Shown here piece after piece: positions 6,229-17,662 of a DNA stretch of 64,000 bases. Where the stretch lies: NCBI GenBank assembly GCA_964017195.1, contig OZ024889.1:55140574-55204573 (forward strand), written 5' to 3'. The position numbers and the translations under genes were made by a program. Within the stretch, counting starts at the first letter, position 1, and the number at the start of each line of letters is the position of its first letter. Source of the stretch: Siderastrea radians. Taxonomy: Eukaryota; Cnidaria; Anthozoa; Scleractinia; Rhizangiidae. Below the pieces are notes generated by a model, which saw only the letters and a program-made list of their open reading frames with translations, did not search any database and was not told the DNA's origin.

Positions 6229-8583
6229 GTAGACCAGCACCCGAAATACCACAGCATTCGCCAAGGAAAATCCCTCCAGCGAACCCTGGCTTGGGACCTC
6301 CATGACGAAGCTCGCGTCCCTCCAGGTCCTTGCGGCTACGAGGCGTTGACCCAGTTCAGTAAGGCCCCGTCCCTGGCGGGCTACCAGATCCTGTTGGTGG
6401 ATGCCGCCCGGTCTTTTCACATCACGACCTTTGGAGGCACTCAAGACAAACTATTGATCCTCTTGCATCACCAAGGCCATTACGATGTCATTACTCGTTT
6501 ACCGGGGTTTTTCGGGTCCAGTTACGTCTGTGCTCACTGTTGGAAACCCTATGACCATGAAGATCGCCATCGATGCCACAAGAAAAAGCAATGCGGGGCC
6601 TGTCGTCAAAAAGAGTGTCCTGATTTCCAGGCAGCCTATCCTCGAGGCCAGAAAGCCACCCGACGTTGCCAACAATGTCATCGGGACTTTTTTGGAGACA
6701 CCTGTTTCCAAACGCATCTCGTCAAGGATCAGACCGGCAAACCCGCCAGCAACCCCCAGTCCACCATCTGTTCTCAACGTTGTCGCTGTCCAGCCTGTCG
6801 TAAACAGAACGTCGGATTAGACAAGATTGAAAAGCATCAATGCGGGTATATAGATTGTCTCTCCTGTCATGAGTACGTGGACGGTGAAACCCATCGTTGT
6901 TTTATTCAAACAGCCCCCAAACCTCAAGCCAAGAAGAAAAGAAAGAGGAAACGAGGAACCACAGAGCCTGAAACCGCCCCGGAGGACGACCTGCCCCCTT
7001 TGCATGTGTTTTTTGATATTGAAGCCATGCAACCCCAGGAACAACACCTCGCCAATCTCTTCGTGGCCGAAACCGAAGACGACGACCAACCAGTGTGTTT
7101 CCCCGGCAACCATTGCGTCCGAGATTTTCTGGAATGGTTGGATACCTTGACCAACCATGACACAAGACAAGTCAATGTACTCGCTCATAATTTCCAAGGG
7201 TACGATGGTTACTTTGTCATTCATCAATACTATGGCGACAACCGAATCGTCGAACAGCTCCGGAACGGGTGTAAACTCTTGGAAGTCAAACACGATCGCC
7301 TTCGTTTCATCGATTCATTGAGTTTTTTCCAGATGCCCCTCTCCGCCTTTCCCAAAACCTTTGGCTTGACAGAACTCTGCAAAGGGTACTTCCCGCACAA
7401 GTTCAACCTCCCAGGCCACCAAACGTACGTGGGACCCGTCCCAGCCCTCGATTACTACATGCCTGAAACCATGTCTCCCGAAGGCAAGCAAGCCTTGGAA
7501 ACGTGGCATCAACAGCAACGCGACAAAGTCTTTGACTTTCAACACGAATTGGTGGCCTACTGCAAATCGGATGTACGCCTCTTGAAACAAGGTTGTCTGA
7601 CGTTCAAACGGTTGTTTGAAACCCTGACGGGCTTCAACCCCTTTGATCATATCACCATTGCTTCTGCCTGCAACCGGGACTTACGCATGAACCGTATGAT
7701 CCCTAACAGCATCGCCAGTGAACCCGTCCGTGGTTGGCGCAACTCCATCAACCAATCCCGAGTAGCCCTGGAATGGCTCACCTGGTGTGCCCAACAACAA
7801 AATAACATTCAACATGTCGGCAATGCCGGCGAGGTTTGCATCCCGACCGTTGGCTTCGTGGATGGTTACTGCCACGACACCCGGACCGTGTACGAATTTC
7901 AAGGGTGTTTCACCCATGGATGCCCGACCTGTTATCCGAACCGCCACGAAACCCATGTACGCCACTTTGATCGGACCATGCAAGATGTCTACGAGACCAC
8001 CCAACAAAATATCCAACGGTTAAAAGAGCAAGGGTACACGGTAGTCCAAATGTGGGAATGTGAATGGTCCCGTCTCAAAGACACCTCCTCTGATATCCGT
8101 ACGTTTGTGGCCCATCTTCAATTCACAGCACCCTTGAAGCCACGCGACGCTTTCTGTGGAGGTCGTACTAATGCCGTCAAGCTGTACCATCATGTCACCC
8201 CCACTCAAAAGATCCATTACATCGATGTCACCTCCTTGTACCCATGGGTCAACAAAACCTGTGTCTACCCGAAGGGACATCCTACCTTCATCTCCACCCC
8301 GGGTCACACCGACATCCACCAGTACTTTGGTCTCATCCAATGTCAAGTCCTGCCTCCATGTCACCTCTACCATCCTGTCCTGCCTTACCGCCATGACGGC
8401 AAACTCCTGTTTCCCCTCTGTGCAACGTGTGTGCAAGACGAAATGCCCAAACGTCCCTGGGAAAGATCCGCCGAATGCGTCCATACGGACCAAGACCGCG
8501 CCCTGACGGGGACATGGTGCAGCCCGGAATTGTCCAAAGCCGTCGAGCTCGGGTACCAAGTCCAGTACATCTACGAGGTCTGA
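6229..8583 (+). pseudogene. Protein-primed family B DNA polymerase, central part
   Basis: The segment is in frame with 5356-6228. A cysteine/histidine-rich zinc-binding region (about 6526-6905) is followed by the 3'-5' exonuclease motifs FDIEA (about 7012-7026), HNFQGYDG (about 7186-7209) and YCKSDVRLL (about 7558-7584). A Cys-rich insert (FQGCFTHGCPTCYP) precedes polymerase motif A, DVTSLYP (8224-8244). This order marks the DNA polymerase of Polintons/adintoviruses, which replicates the linear genome from a terminal protein. The frame ends at TGA 8581-8583 where homology moves to another frame, so a small deletion near 8578-8590 is inferred. Confidence 0.88.
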
Positions 8584-9346
8584 GACCTGTGAAGGCCTCT
8601 TCAAAGACTACGTCAACACCTGGTTGAAAATTAAACAAGAAGCCAGTGGGTGGCCCAAAGGAGTCAACACCGAAGAAGAAAAACAGGCCTACATCCAAAA
8701 GTACTTCGAGCAGGAAGGCATCCAGTTGGAGTACGACAAAATCGAGGAGAATAAAGGGCTCCGCACCCTGGCCAAAATGATGTTGAATTCCATGTGGGGT
8801 AAATTTGGACAACGCCTCAACAAAACCCAACTCCAAACCTTTGATGATCCTCAAGCTTTCCACCGTTTCTTGGATACTGATACCATGGACGTACGACACG
8901 TCTCCGTTGTCAATGACCAATTAGTGGAGGTGCATTACCAGTACCAGGACGAAGACATCCCCGTGTCACCCAACCTCAACATCTTTGTGGCCTGTTTCAC
9001 CACCTGTTGGGCCCGGCTCCGACTCTATGCCGCCCTGGAACAATTGGGGGAACGTGTGTTGTACTACGACACCGACTCTGTCATCTTCCTGCAAGACGAG
9101 GGGCAACCCAACCCGACCTTGGGTAATTACCTCGGCGACTTTACCAGTGAATTGGACAAGGAGGACCACATCGTGGAATTTGTGTCGGCTGGTCCCAAGA
9201 ACTATGGCTACCAAACTAAGCTTGGTCACGTTGAATGCAAGGTGAGGGGTTTCCGCCTCAACAGCGAAGGCAAGAGTCAGTTGAACTATGACGTCATGCG
9301 TCAGAACGTATTTGCTAAGCTGGCTTTATTCAGCCTTTCTTTATAG
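8582..9346 (+). pseudogene. Family B DNA polymerase, C-terminal part, truncated
   Basis: After the frameshift the polymerase continues with DYVNTWLKIKQEASGWP, motif B (MLNSMWGKFGQ, about 8779-8814) and motif C (YYDTDSV, about 9061-9081), then the GPKNYGY and CKVRGFRLN segments normal near the C-terminus. Resemblance ends around 9306. The last dozen residues up to the stop at 9344-9346 read into AT-rich flanking DNA, so the gene is cut off perhaps some tens of residues early. The active-site aspartates are present, but the gene as a whole cannot make a full-length enzyme. Confidence 0.85.
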
Positions 9347-11040
9347 AATGATTTAGCAACCAATGGTATAAATTGAGTGTTCATGTAATTGTAAGTGGAT
9401 TCACATCCGATTCACATCGCCGAGAGATTCACATGGAGTGCTTATCTGTCTCACATCGGATTCTGAAGTCTCGACGATTATAGAGTGTTTGAAGTCAATC
9501 TCCGTGTGTATTCTGAGGTTCTGTTGTTTCGGTCCCCGTACCAGGAATTTGTGACGAGATTTCTTCCTCGCTAGCTAAGCGAGCCGCAGAGCTAGGTTCC
9601 CTTGAGTCTAGCGTTCATTTTCCCGCCAATTGTCGAAAAGAAGATAACGGTTTTCCCTACGAAGCTTTAGAGTGGAAAAACGTATCGTCACAAAATGTCT
9701 GGGCAAAGCCTGTCGAAATAAAAAGAAAATTTATTGGTTTTACGAGCTCAAACTTATCCCCTATCGTATCTCATGTTTCCGTGCAAAATCTATTATTAAG
9801 CAAGTGAAAACCAACGATAATTAAAAAATCGAACGACGTTTCGGTGTCGTCATGAGGGCGATTCTAATGCTTGTGTATTACCAGATCCATTATTGTTTTA
9901 TTTTTCAAAGCTGAGTTTTTATCGAGCTGAGAACGCTAAAAAAATGTTGTACCTAAGGCATTAAAGTCAAACCAGATGTTCTTTCATGAACAACTTTGCA
10001 AACTTCAACTGTAACCTGCTCGCTTCAGTTGCAAATTTGTGTTGTGTCATTAAAAACTTGTTTCGCTAGTTTCCTCGACACACTCCTTTTTTACTGAAAT
10101 TGAAACTTTAATTTGGAATATTGCCTAGTTGGTTGAATAGTTCTGTCCAGCTTGCGAACGGCAACGTGACGCAAATTTAAAACAACAACAAATTAAACAA
10201 AACAACAAGTTAACACTAAGTAAAACATATTCTCGACAAAAGTAACTTTATCACAACAGCGAATCGTGTAGCTTTTCACTTAAATGAAGTAGTTTAAGTC
10301 GTCAGTTTGTTTACCACGAAAAAAATGTTTTTGTGATATTGTGCGCAACACTTATAATTTTTCAAACTGTAAGAGGAATTTAAAGAGGAATATTTACAAA
10401 AAGACTCGCTACTGACTCAAAAAACGTGTAGAAAAACTTCATCCAGTTCACAAAAATACTTTTATATCTGCATTACAGCAACTAACATTAGATTTAGCTA
10501 AGCCTAAAAGCGGAACCGCCAAGGAATAAACTTTTGTTCGTTTCTTAAAAATAGACCTGAACCTTTTCGCTCTGAAATATATATCGGGGCTTTTTTTGGT
10601 TCGTTCGCTTTCGAAAAGTGTTTCTCAAAAGCCCGAAAATGTTCCGAATTGTCCTCCAACATTTTTGGGATCTATTCTGTAAAACCAAGCTCGAAACGGC
10701 ATTCTAGAGGCTGAGCACAGCTTGATTATTTTTTTTCGAGCATGAAACTGAACACTTTATTTTACTCACGAGCCGTCTTGCTTGGTTTTTGCAATGTTTC
10801 CATATCCTGTCATTAACTGTCAAGGCTTCTCAAATCTCCTTGGATTATTGGCTGTTCGCTTGAATGAATTAAAACGGCGCTCATTTACAACAGCAAAATA
10901 AAACTTATTCTGAAGTAGTAAATGGGTTATCTTCATCGCGTTCGGATGTTAACAAATAACATGAACTGCCACTATTAGTCTGGTCAAAAATTTATACTGG
11001 CATTTCACCGGCATTTTACTGGGATTTCCCGAAAGAAAGG
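9347..11040. other. AT-rich host spacer, no gene recognised
   Basis: No long or conserved frame is seen. A stretch at about 9800-9870 contains CGACGTTTCGGTGTCGTCATGAGGG, split here as a GACGTTTCGG core with a nearby CATGAGGGCG. It resembles the 3' end at 55300 next to a Penelope-type fragment, so it may be a remnant of the same family. A TTTCCCGCC E2F-like site lies at 9619-9627. Confidence 0.5.
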
Positions 11041-11084
11041 ATTTGGGGAGCTTCGAATTGAAGCACCTGAAATAAAATTATCGA

Positions 11085-11600
11085 AGTAGGCCGCGAAGAA
11101 ATTCGAGCACTTTGAGGAACACACATTACTTACCGGATAAAATAGCTTTAAACCCAAAACTGCTTTGCTTATAGTTACTTAAGTAACCCTTATATTTCGT
11201 TCTCTAACTTGAGACCATCGAGACTGAAAATAAACAAACACCAAAACATGCTTAACTCTATGGCATAAGTATTGCGGCTGCAAATTGTTTGAAACTCGGG
11301 CGCTTTTAGAAATGCACAAAACAGTTTTTGGAAGCTTTTTGGTTAATATAGGTTTAAACCGACAACTGCTTCGCTTAAAGTTTCTTAAATAATTTTGTAT
11401 TTCGTTCTCTAACTAGAGACCATCAAGATTGACAACAAAACAAACACCAAATACGCTTTAAATCATGGCATAAATTTTGCGGATGCGAAGTAAGTCTATA
11501 TAAAGTTAGGCGCTTTGAGGAACGCACAAAACTGTTTTCGGATCCTTTTCGGATAAAATAGCTTTAAACTGGCAACTGCTTCGCTTAAAAGATTATTACT
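11085..11600 (+). repeat. Degenerate tandem repeat, about 200-bp unit
   Basis: Three diverged copies begin near 11108, 11301 and 11511. Each carries a GCRCTTT..GAA block, GGATAAAATAGCTTTAAAC or a variant, and CAACTGCTTCGCTTA. The first two are also followed by TTTCGTTCTCTAACT and CAAACACCAAA. Spacings are about 195 and 210 bp. Confidence 0.7.
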
Positions 11601-14600
11601 ATTGAAAACTTCTAGTACAAGAAAATCGACAATTGCACAAAGAGATGGACCCGACAGTCAAAATTGAAAGCAATTATTCGCCGTAATCTCACTGTCGGTA
11701 ATAATGCTTGTGCAGCTGTCTTGCGACTGTGCTTTGACCTGCTGCTTATGAATAAACAAACGCAAAACAATGGACAGACAAATCATTTTTGAATAAGTTT
11801 ATTGGAAAACCCGTAAGTTACTTAACAATTCGTGCTACACTTCCAGCATCGTGGGTCCGTCCACGCGAGTGAAATCGGCTGAGCATGGCGAAATATTTAA
11901 GACTACATCTGTGACAAATCTGAGCGCGTTTTCTAATACCCTCTATCAGTATTCTTTTGAACTTTTTCTTTCCATTTATAGATATTAGATGTTTTTTCTC
12001 AAGTTTAAAACTTCAGTACTGTCGAACAATCGTTTTGCTAAATAAACTTAAGCTTTTTAAAGAAACGACTTTCTCAAAAGCGACGATGGCCACGCGATTT
12101 CCCGCCAAGAAAAGCGTCGGTTGCCCAAAAGCAACGGGCGATTTCCCGCCAAGAAAAGATGGCATTCTCCACCCCCCGTCGGCTTGTCTTGGGACTCCTC
12201 TCCCCCTCCTCCAGTACGTACGGGCGTACGCCGACGTCACAACCAAAATTTCTCGGATCGATAGGTTACCAAATTTGCCTAGCAATGGTGCTCCGCTACT
12301 AAACTCGCTAGTTCCTAGCGGAACAGCTTTTATGTTTTCGTAATATGAAATATCCTTTCAACGGTAATCCAAACCAAATTTTGAATTTCAGAACCTGCAG
12401 AGAAATCCTCGCAAACAAATTTTGCAAACTGGTCCTAGGAAACTGTCAATCAAATTACCGATGTTGCGGCGTACGTTTGCGAAGTTACCCGCAAAAGAAT
12501 AACTTGACTCAGAATTAATTTCACCATCTCAGTACTTTCCTGTTCGTTCACATAGACAAGGTATCAGCGAATAACTCTGTTTTTTTGCATTATAAGGAAA
12601 TTGTGTTCAATCTCATTTACAGTGGCGTTGAAAAGCTCTCGCCGCGAAGCAAACGTTTTTCCAGAAATCTGGCAAATAAAGCATCTAAGAAAAACAACAC
12701 TTCTAAGTTTCAATGAAGACATGTTTCTAGATGACGCTGTGGTACTCTAGCCTGCGTACAACGTAGATAGGAGACGTCTGCACAAATAAATAGCAGACAT
12801 TTGCACGCAGGCTATAGTATAGTAATCTAGTTCGTAGAGTTTATTAAGTTTAAGTCCTCAGCTTCTACGTTCGGGCTTTAGATACCATTTTCGGCATGAG
12901 ATTCAAAACAGCAAGAGTTTATGATCGCTTGATTTTTATGAAATTAACGCGCTATCAGAGCATGTTAAATTCTACCTTCAGATTTGGTTTTCCTTTGTTG
13001 TCAGTAATCAGTAACTCATAAAAACAACAGTGATTGCTGTGGTCGAGTAGCATTTTAAGCGAATTTAATCTCCTTGGTTGGAAGGTAATCCTGTTCATTT
13101 GTGATTGCTTCTTGAGTAAACATTTTTTGTCTGCAGTTTGTTTGAAGAAATTACGAGCAACGCTTCCATGGTTTTCGATACGTCATTTGTGACTTTACTA
13201 GGGATCCACCTAGGCAGACTGCGTACGCTTGGAGAAAGATTAATAAAGAATCACCAGAAAGATCAAAACGCAAACGTTTCCGTTTCAAGCTTGTATACGC
13301 AAGCTGGGCAGTAGCCAGAAAAAAATTATGATTTAGGCAATGTCCATAGTTTAATTCTCTTCCTAGGTATTTAGGGAGTTAAACGAAAAAAAGTGACCTG
13401 AGGCAAGTGCCTCGATTTGCCTCGTACCGGCTACGGCCCTGGCAAAACCGGTTGCAGAAATCTAAAGAGGGATCCTTCGTCAGTTTCTGAAGCATGTTCC
13501 TAAAGAGCTTTGACGCGAGATAGTAAGTGGTGCTGTGTATAGTTTCAAATCTGCTTTGATTGTTATGTTTTGCAACAGAGGTGAGACAATGCACGGTCTG
13601 TTGTGTTGTTTTCTGGTAATTATGCAAAATGATATCGCTTGAGAGCCTTTCCTATGCACAGAAATAGAATGACAAAATACTCGAATTACTAGAGTTACTG
13701 AGTTTAGGAATTTTCTGTTGATTTAACGCATGTTGTAGTAAGTTGATCGGTAATGGCAAAATTCTTTAGCCTAATTGAGCGTAGAGTAGCTCCCATGCTT
13801 TTATTGTTTTAATCCGCCGAGGTGCAGTCATGCGTTATCTGTTACAAGTTGATCGATAATAGAAAAAGCCGTTAGCCTCGTTTAGCGTGGAAACGGCGCC
13901 GAAATGGAGTAGCGTTTATGTGGGTAAGGAGTTTTTGAAAGTTAAAAGCTCTAATAAATCCCCTAGTTCCTCCGCTTCTACGCTTGCACTAGACTGCACT
14001 GGGTTAGAGATCAACTTCTCGAAACTTCGGTGTGGGAAACTCAAAGAAGCGGTACGATCGGAGTATGTCAAACTTTTCCTTCAGATTTTTGTTTCACTCA
14101 GTCATGCATAATAACAGGTACTGAGTCTGCCGTGAGTGTGATTATCGCGTCCTAAGGCGAATTTCCCTTCCTGGAAGTACAATCCAGTGCAAGCTTTTCC
14201 CGATTTGTCAGAAATAAAGTGACTATTTGGAAATGGCGACGCACGGTTTGGTATAGTCGAACCTCCTAGATACGGACGCCAAAGGGCAGACCAAAGTGTT
14301 CGTATCTATATTAGAGGTCATTCAACAGTGGTGGCAGCTTTAGTAAGAACCATTACTTGTTTTCGGAAAGTATATGGACAAAATCATCAAAGCACACTAA
14401 AAAAAAAAAAGAATCCAATGATTTTGTTCGATTTTTCAGACTAAAAAAAAAATCATCCATGTTGTACTACGATGATTACGCGCATGGTTAAAATTGTGTT
14501 TCCAAGTTCTTGCGTTTGTGATTTTGGCAATTGATTATTATTTATAGCTTGTCTAAATGCTCTGGATACAGCTAGCTGGAGGGGTTATGACAGTTTGGTA

Positions 14601-14701
14601 TTTTTAGCAGGATTACACATTTGGGAAGGGGGCGGGGGATAAGATAAGAAGAAATTACCAAGAACAAACTGACTTAAAAAAAAGCCCTGAACCAGACCTG
14701 A
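11601..14701. other. Host spacer without a supported gene
   Basis: Only short, uncharacteristic frames occur (for example 11957-12343 and 13887-14111), without domains or homologous copies. A doublet of E2F-like sites lies at 12094-12158 in a locally GC-richer patch. Two A-runs occur at about 14400 and 14440. Confidence 0.5.
12094..12158 (+). promoter_or_regulatory. Repeated E2F-like sites
   Basis: The 21-bp string GCGATTTCCCGCCAAGAAAAG occurs twice (12094-12114 and 12138-12158), 44 bp apart. TTTCCCGCC matches the E2F consensus. No gene start is identified beside it, so a promoter role is only possible. Confidence 0.35.
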
Positions 14702-15101
14702 TTAAGGACGGTGCCTCCTAATACAGATGTATGTTTGCAAAGGTTATGTCTATGGCAAAAAAGTAGATCTTAGCAATGGTTATTGGAATCCAAAAAGAAA
14801 AGTGTGAAACCGCGCATTTTTCAGAGATAATTAAGCAACCATAACTCCAACAAAGTGCTAAAATACAAAGTATGTATGGCAATTTCTTTCCAAATTTAAA
14901 CTCAATTATCTCTGAAAAATGTGTGGTTACCCCCAATTTTCTTCTTAGATTCTGATAGTCCTTGCTAAGAGCTGCTTTTTCCACATAGTCATAAACCCTG
15001 AAAAAATGGTGTTGTATTAGTGGGCAAATTCCTTAAGAAACTTGAATATCCTGAGATGCGCAGAACGCATGCGCGGCAACAAAAGGAGGCACCGTCCTTA
15101 A
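14702..15101. mobile_element. TTAA-flanked foldback MITE
   Basis: The element begins TTAAGGACGGTGCCTCCTA and ends AGGAGGCACCGTCCTTAA, with TTAA at both outer edges (14702-14705 and 15098-15101). A long internal inverted repeat pairs about 14740-14850 with about 14880-15000. TTAA target duplication is typical of piggyBac-type transposition, but the TIR is not matched to a named family. A related half copy lies at 18818-18957. No coding capacity. Confidence 0.75.
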
Positions 15102-15149
15102 ACAAACTTTTCGCTGAATAACCTCTGATGGCCACATAACTTATTCCCC

Positions 15150-15605
15150 ACCGCCCCGGGGGGGGGGGTACTCTCGTCACTTTAGAATAGGTTTGTGCCG
15201 CAAAAGCTCTTAAACTCTGACCCCATTTAAGGATTAAAAATGAAAAAAATTGATACCCTTTTTAAGGCCCTAATCCCAAAAAATGACACCCTGTTCAAGG
15301 GAAAAGCAATAACCAAGAATTATGTAAACAGATCGTTTTCATTTCTTCTCTGTAACATGGGAAGTTTAGAATGAAGCACAGAATATCAGACTCAGACTAA
15401 GCTTACTTTAGTTTAGCTTGCCGTTTGCGTACTGCAATTTTAGCTAATACAAGAAAGGAACCCTATCTAAGGATCACACCGGGATCACAATACCAAAAAG
15501 GGACAAAATGGATACCCTACTTAAGGATGAGAACCTCAAAAACCATACCCTATTCCGCGGCACACGCCTATATAGCTTATATATGAAAGTACCTCCCCCC
15601 CCCGT
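15150..15605 (+). repeat. Interspersed repeat with poly-G/poly-C ends
   Basis: It starts near CCCCGGGGGGGGGGGTACTC and ends near GTACCTCCCCCCCCCGTGAC. Inside are TGTGCCGC, ATTTAAGGAT and GATACCC(T) motifs and a mirrored second half. A diverged copy in reverse orientation occupies about 26160-26592. Non-autonomous; family not named. Confidence 0.65.
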
Positions 15606-15970
15606 GACCTAATCAGACATTCCCCGTGGTCTATTAGAAATACGCAAGTCAGATTGGCTTTTTCATTGCTGTTTATTCACTGATAGACAACAGTTATGCG
15701 CTCTTTGACCTTGGCAAATAAATTACATAAATTGAAGCCAGGTTTCATGCGTCTGAACCTTTACTGATCACAAATTTAGTCGGCATTTCTTAAACATTGC
15801 GAGCGTTGCTGTAGATCCACATCAAACCTTGCGTTTAAAAGCTTTCTAGCTAGTTTGCTTTGCGTGTAACAGCAACAGCTGAAACTATTGACCACCTCGC
15901 AGTTTTATTTTATTTATTTTCCGCCCAAACAGAAAAACCATCGATACCACTGGAAAAGTCACGTTTTAAG

Positions 15971-16213
15971 GGGAGCAGGGATGGCGCAGTGGTGAGAGCG
16001 CTCGCCTCCCACCAATGTGGCCCGGGTTCAACTCCAGTTCCCGGTGTCATATGTGGGTTGAGTTTGTTGTTAGTTCTCGTCCTTGCTCCGAGAGCTGGTT
16101 TTTCTCCGGGTACTCCGGTTTTCTCCTCTTCCAAATTCCAATTAGATCTGAAACGAGCCTAAGTGTTTCGTGGGTAAACAAATTACAATTACATTACATT
16201 ACATTACATTACG
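15971..16213 (+). mobile_element. tRNA-derived SINE with ATTAC tail
   Basis: The head GGATGGCGCAGTGGTGAGAG contains a Pol III A box, and CGGGTTCAACTCC (about 16021-16033) a B box, in tRNA-like spacing. A tRNA-unrelated body follows, and the end is an (ATTAC)n tail at about 16188-16211. A frame across it reads like a protein but is only the SINE. Confidence 0.85.
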
Positions 16214-16546
16214 AAGTTTGAGCGTTGTATCTCTCCCACAAGCAAAGATATCGCTGTAGGTCAGCAAATTCCGAAATTTTACCAAACCTACATACAAGTA
16301 TATACCGGGTATGTAAAATATCTCTGCTGTCATACAAACGACTCAAAAATTCACTGGTCCATATCTCACTTGCATCTTGTCAAGACGGAGCGCTTAAATT
16401 CACAAGTTTAACTTTTACCTTTCTCTTCCCAGTGAAATCGATGTTGTGAATGTCCGAACCAAAATACGTAATAGAAGGTGGTCTATTAATGATAACCTTT
16501 AAACGACTAATGATATCTATCTTTTCAGAAACTTTAGAAACTTTGA
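16214..16546. other. 3' flank of glycosyltransferase gene A
   Basis: This AT-rich stretch follows the gene A stop codon (reading leftward) and probably holds its 3' untranslated region. No other gene is seen. Confidence 0.4.
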
Positions 16547-17662
16547 TTAGTTTTCTTTCGCTTCTTTCCTGTTTGTGTCCCACTCTTGTTTCAACACAAT
16601 AGTACCGTATTTTCGTCCCTGTCGTGCCACAAGAATGCATTCAAGTAAGTCGTCATTAAATTCAAAAGGAACCTTGTGAACAAAAAGTTTGTTTTTCCCT
16701 TCTCGTCCGAGTGCCCAGTGCAAGTCTTCAATAGAAATCCAGCATACAGATCGCACCCAATCCCCATGGCACTCGGGAATCGGCTCCCGATTGCTCCAGT
16801 GCAAGGCACGCGCTATTGACTTTCCTTGTCTACCATGGATTCCACCTGGAGCCAGCGGGTGCTGTTGTAAAGATGCGTACAGTGATTCATCCGGGATATA
16901 GGTGTCTTTTAAGTATTCAAAAAGGTCCTTTCCTATCTTACTATGAAGAACAAACTCGACAAATTCTCTTATAGCAATGATGAATGTTGAACCTTTATGG
17001 ATAGTGATATTGTGTGGAGGAGGTGATTTTAGCCGCTGCGTTTTTTTTATAGTATGGTTCTTTAATGTGTAGACGAGATTAATTCGTTTCTTTAATAATT
17101 CTTTAGGCATCGGATAGCTACCAATGTTGTTCAAATTGTCAAGTCCTTGTAATGCTGTCACAATTTCCTTGTTGTCGTAAAGTGGAAAATCCTGTCCAAC
17201 TAAACTAATGTAATATTTCCATTTCACAGATGATTGTAAGAGCTCCTCCATGCAGCTGAGTTGAGCTTGAACCAGCGAAATATGTCCCCAAACTACGTCT
17301 ATGCTTTTAGATGAAATAAAAACATTTGGCAGACAGCGTATCATAGCCTGTATGGCCCCACGGAAGACCAATGAGGATTTCTTGTCGATGTGAATGCAGT
17401 AAACATTGTGAGGCATGTAGATAGCTTGGAGAATTCGCTCAAATAGACGTGCACCTTTGTAAACAGTTAAACCAAAAGCGATTGGTAACTGTTGTTCTTG
17501 AATGGTGACAGGTTGATGAACAAAGCGTGTGTCTAGCAAACGGTGACAATCTATACTTGCTTTGTAGAATTCAAGTACATCAGAGTCGTTCAACAAGGCG
17601 GCAGTTCTGGTCATGTTTTCCTGTCCAGATATAAGCCTTTCACATCTTTGCCACTTCAATGC
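16547..17662 (-). CDS. GCNT-like beta-1,6-N-acetylglucosaminyltransferase A, catalytic exon
   Basis: The exon encodes 371 residues of a GT14 core-2/I-branching enzyme, a Golgi type II membrane enzyme that adds GlcNAc in beta-1,6 linkage to branch O-glycans or polylactosamine. Seen in order: LPIAFGLTVYKGARLFER, YCIHIDKK, CLPNVFIS, VVWGHISLVQAQL, WKYYISLVGQDFPL, KGSTFIIAIREFVEF, PDESLYASLQQ, and RSVCWISIEDL. In this family the Glu of the PDE motif (about residue 294 here) is the likely catalytic base. Reading leftward, the exon follows a splice acceptor (TTACTGCAG/GCA at 17662) in phase 0, matching the donor at 19162. The frame is intact. Acceptor specificity cannot be told from sequence. Confidence 0.9.
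   Translation of the reverse strand, partial: ALKWQRCERLISGQENMTRTAALLNDSDVLEFYKASIDCHRLLDTRFVHQPVTIQEQQLPIAFGLTVYKGARLFERILQAIYMPHNVYCIHIDKKSSLVFRGAIQAMIRCLPNVFISSKSIDVVWGHISLVQAQLSCMEELLQSSVKWKYYISLVGQDFPLYDNKEIVTALQGLDNLNNIGSYPMPKELLKKRINLVYTLKNHTIKKTQRLKSPPPHNITIHKGSTFIIAIREFVEFVLHSKIGKDLFEYLKDTYIPDESLYASLQQHPLAPGGIHGRQGKSIARALHWSNREPIPECHGDWVRSVCWISIEDLHWALGREGKNKLFVHKVPFEFNDDLLECILVARQGRKYGTIVLKQEWDTNRKEAKEN

Larger units (their letters stand above)
1..9306 (+). mobile_element. Endogenous adintovirus/Polinton-like element, right part
   Basis: The gene set identifies the element: adenain-type protease end, A32-type ATPase, Arg-rich core-like proteins, PLA2-like protein and protein-primed family B polymerase. 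This combination is known from adintoviruses and Polintons. Genes are tightly packed with small overlaps, as in a compact viral genome. The element enters from the left edge and stops inside the polymerase near 9306, where the sequence becomes AT-rich and stops resembling polymerase. No terminal inverted repeat is seen at that end. Hexon, penton and integrase are not in the window. At least two in-frame stops and two frameshifts indicate an old, non-functional germline copy, although sequencing error could explain some of them. Confidence 0.88.

Noticed and set aside
6817..8920. Several - strand frames of 85-195 aa across the polymerase
   Set aside because: They are shadows of the + strand polymerase, whose motifs are clear.
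11957..12343. 128-aa + strand frame over the E2F-like sites
   Set aside because: Low-complexity start and no family resemblance; probably chance.
15860..16162. 100-aa + strand frame with SRDGAVVRALASH
   Set aside because: This is the familiar translation of a tRNA-derived SINE, not a gene.
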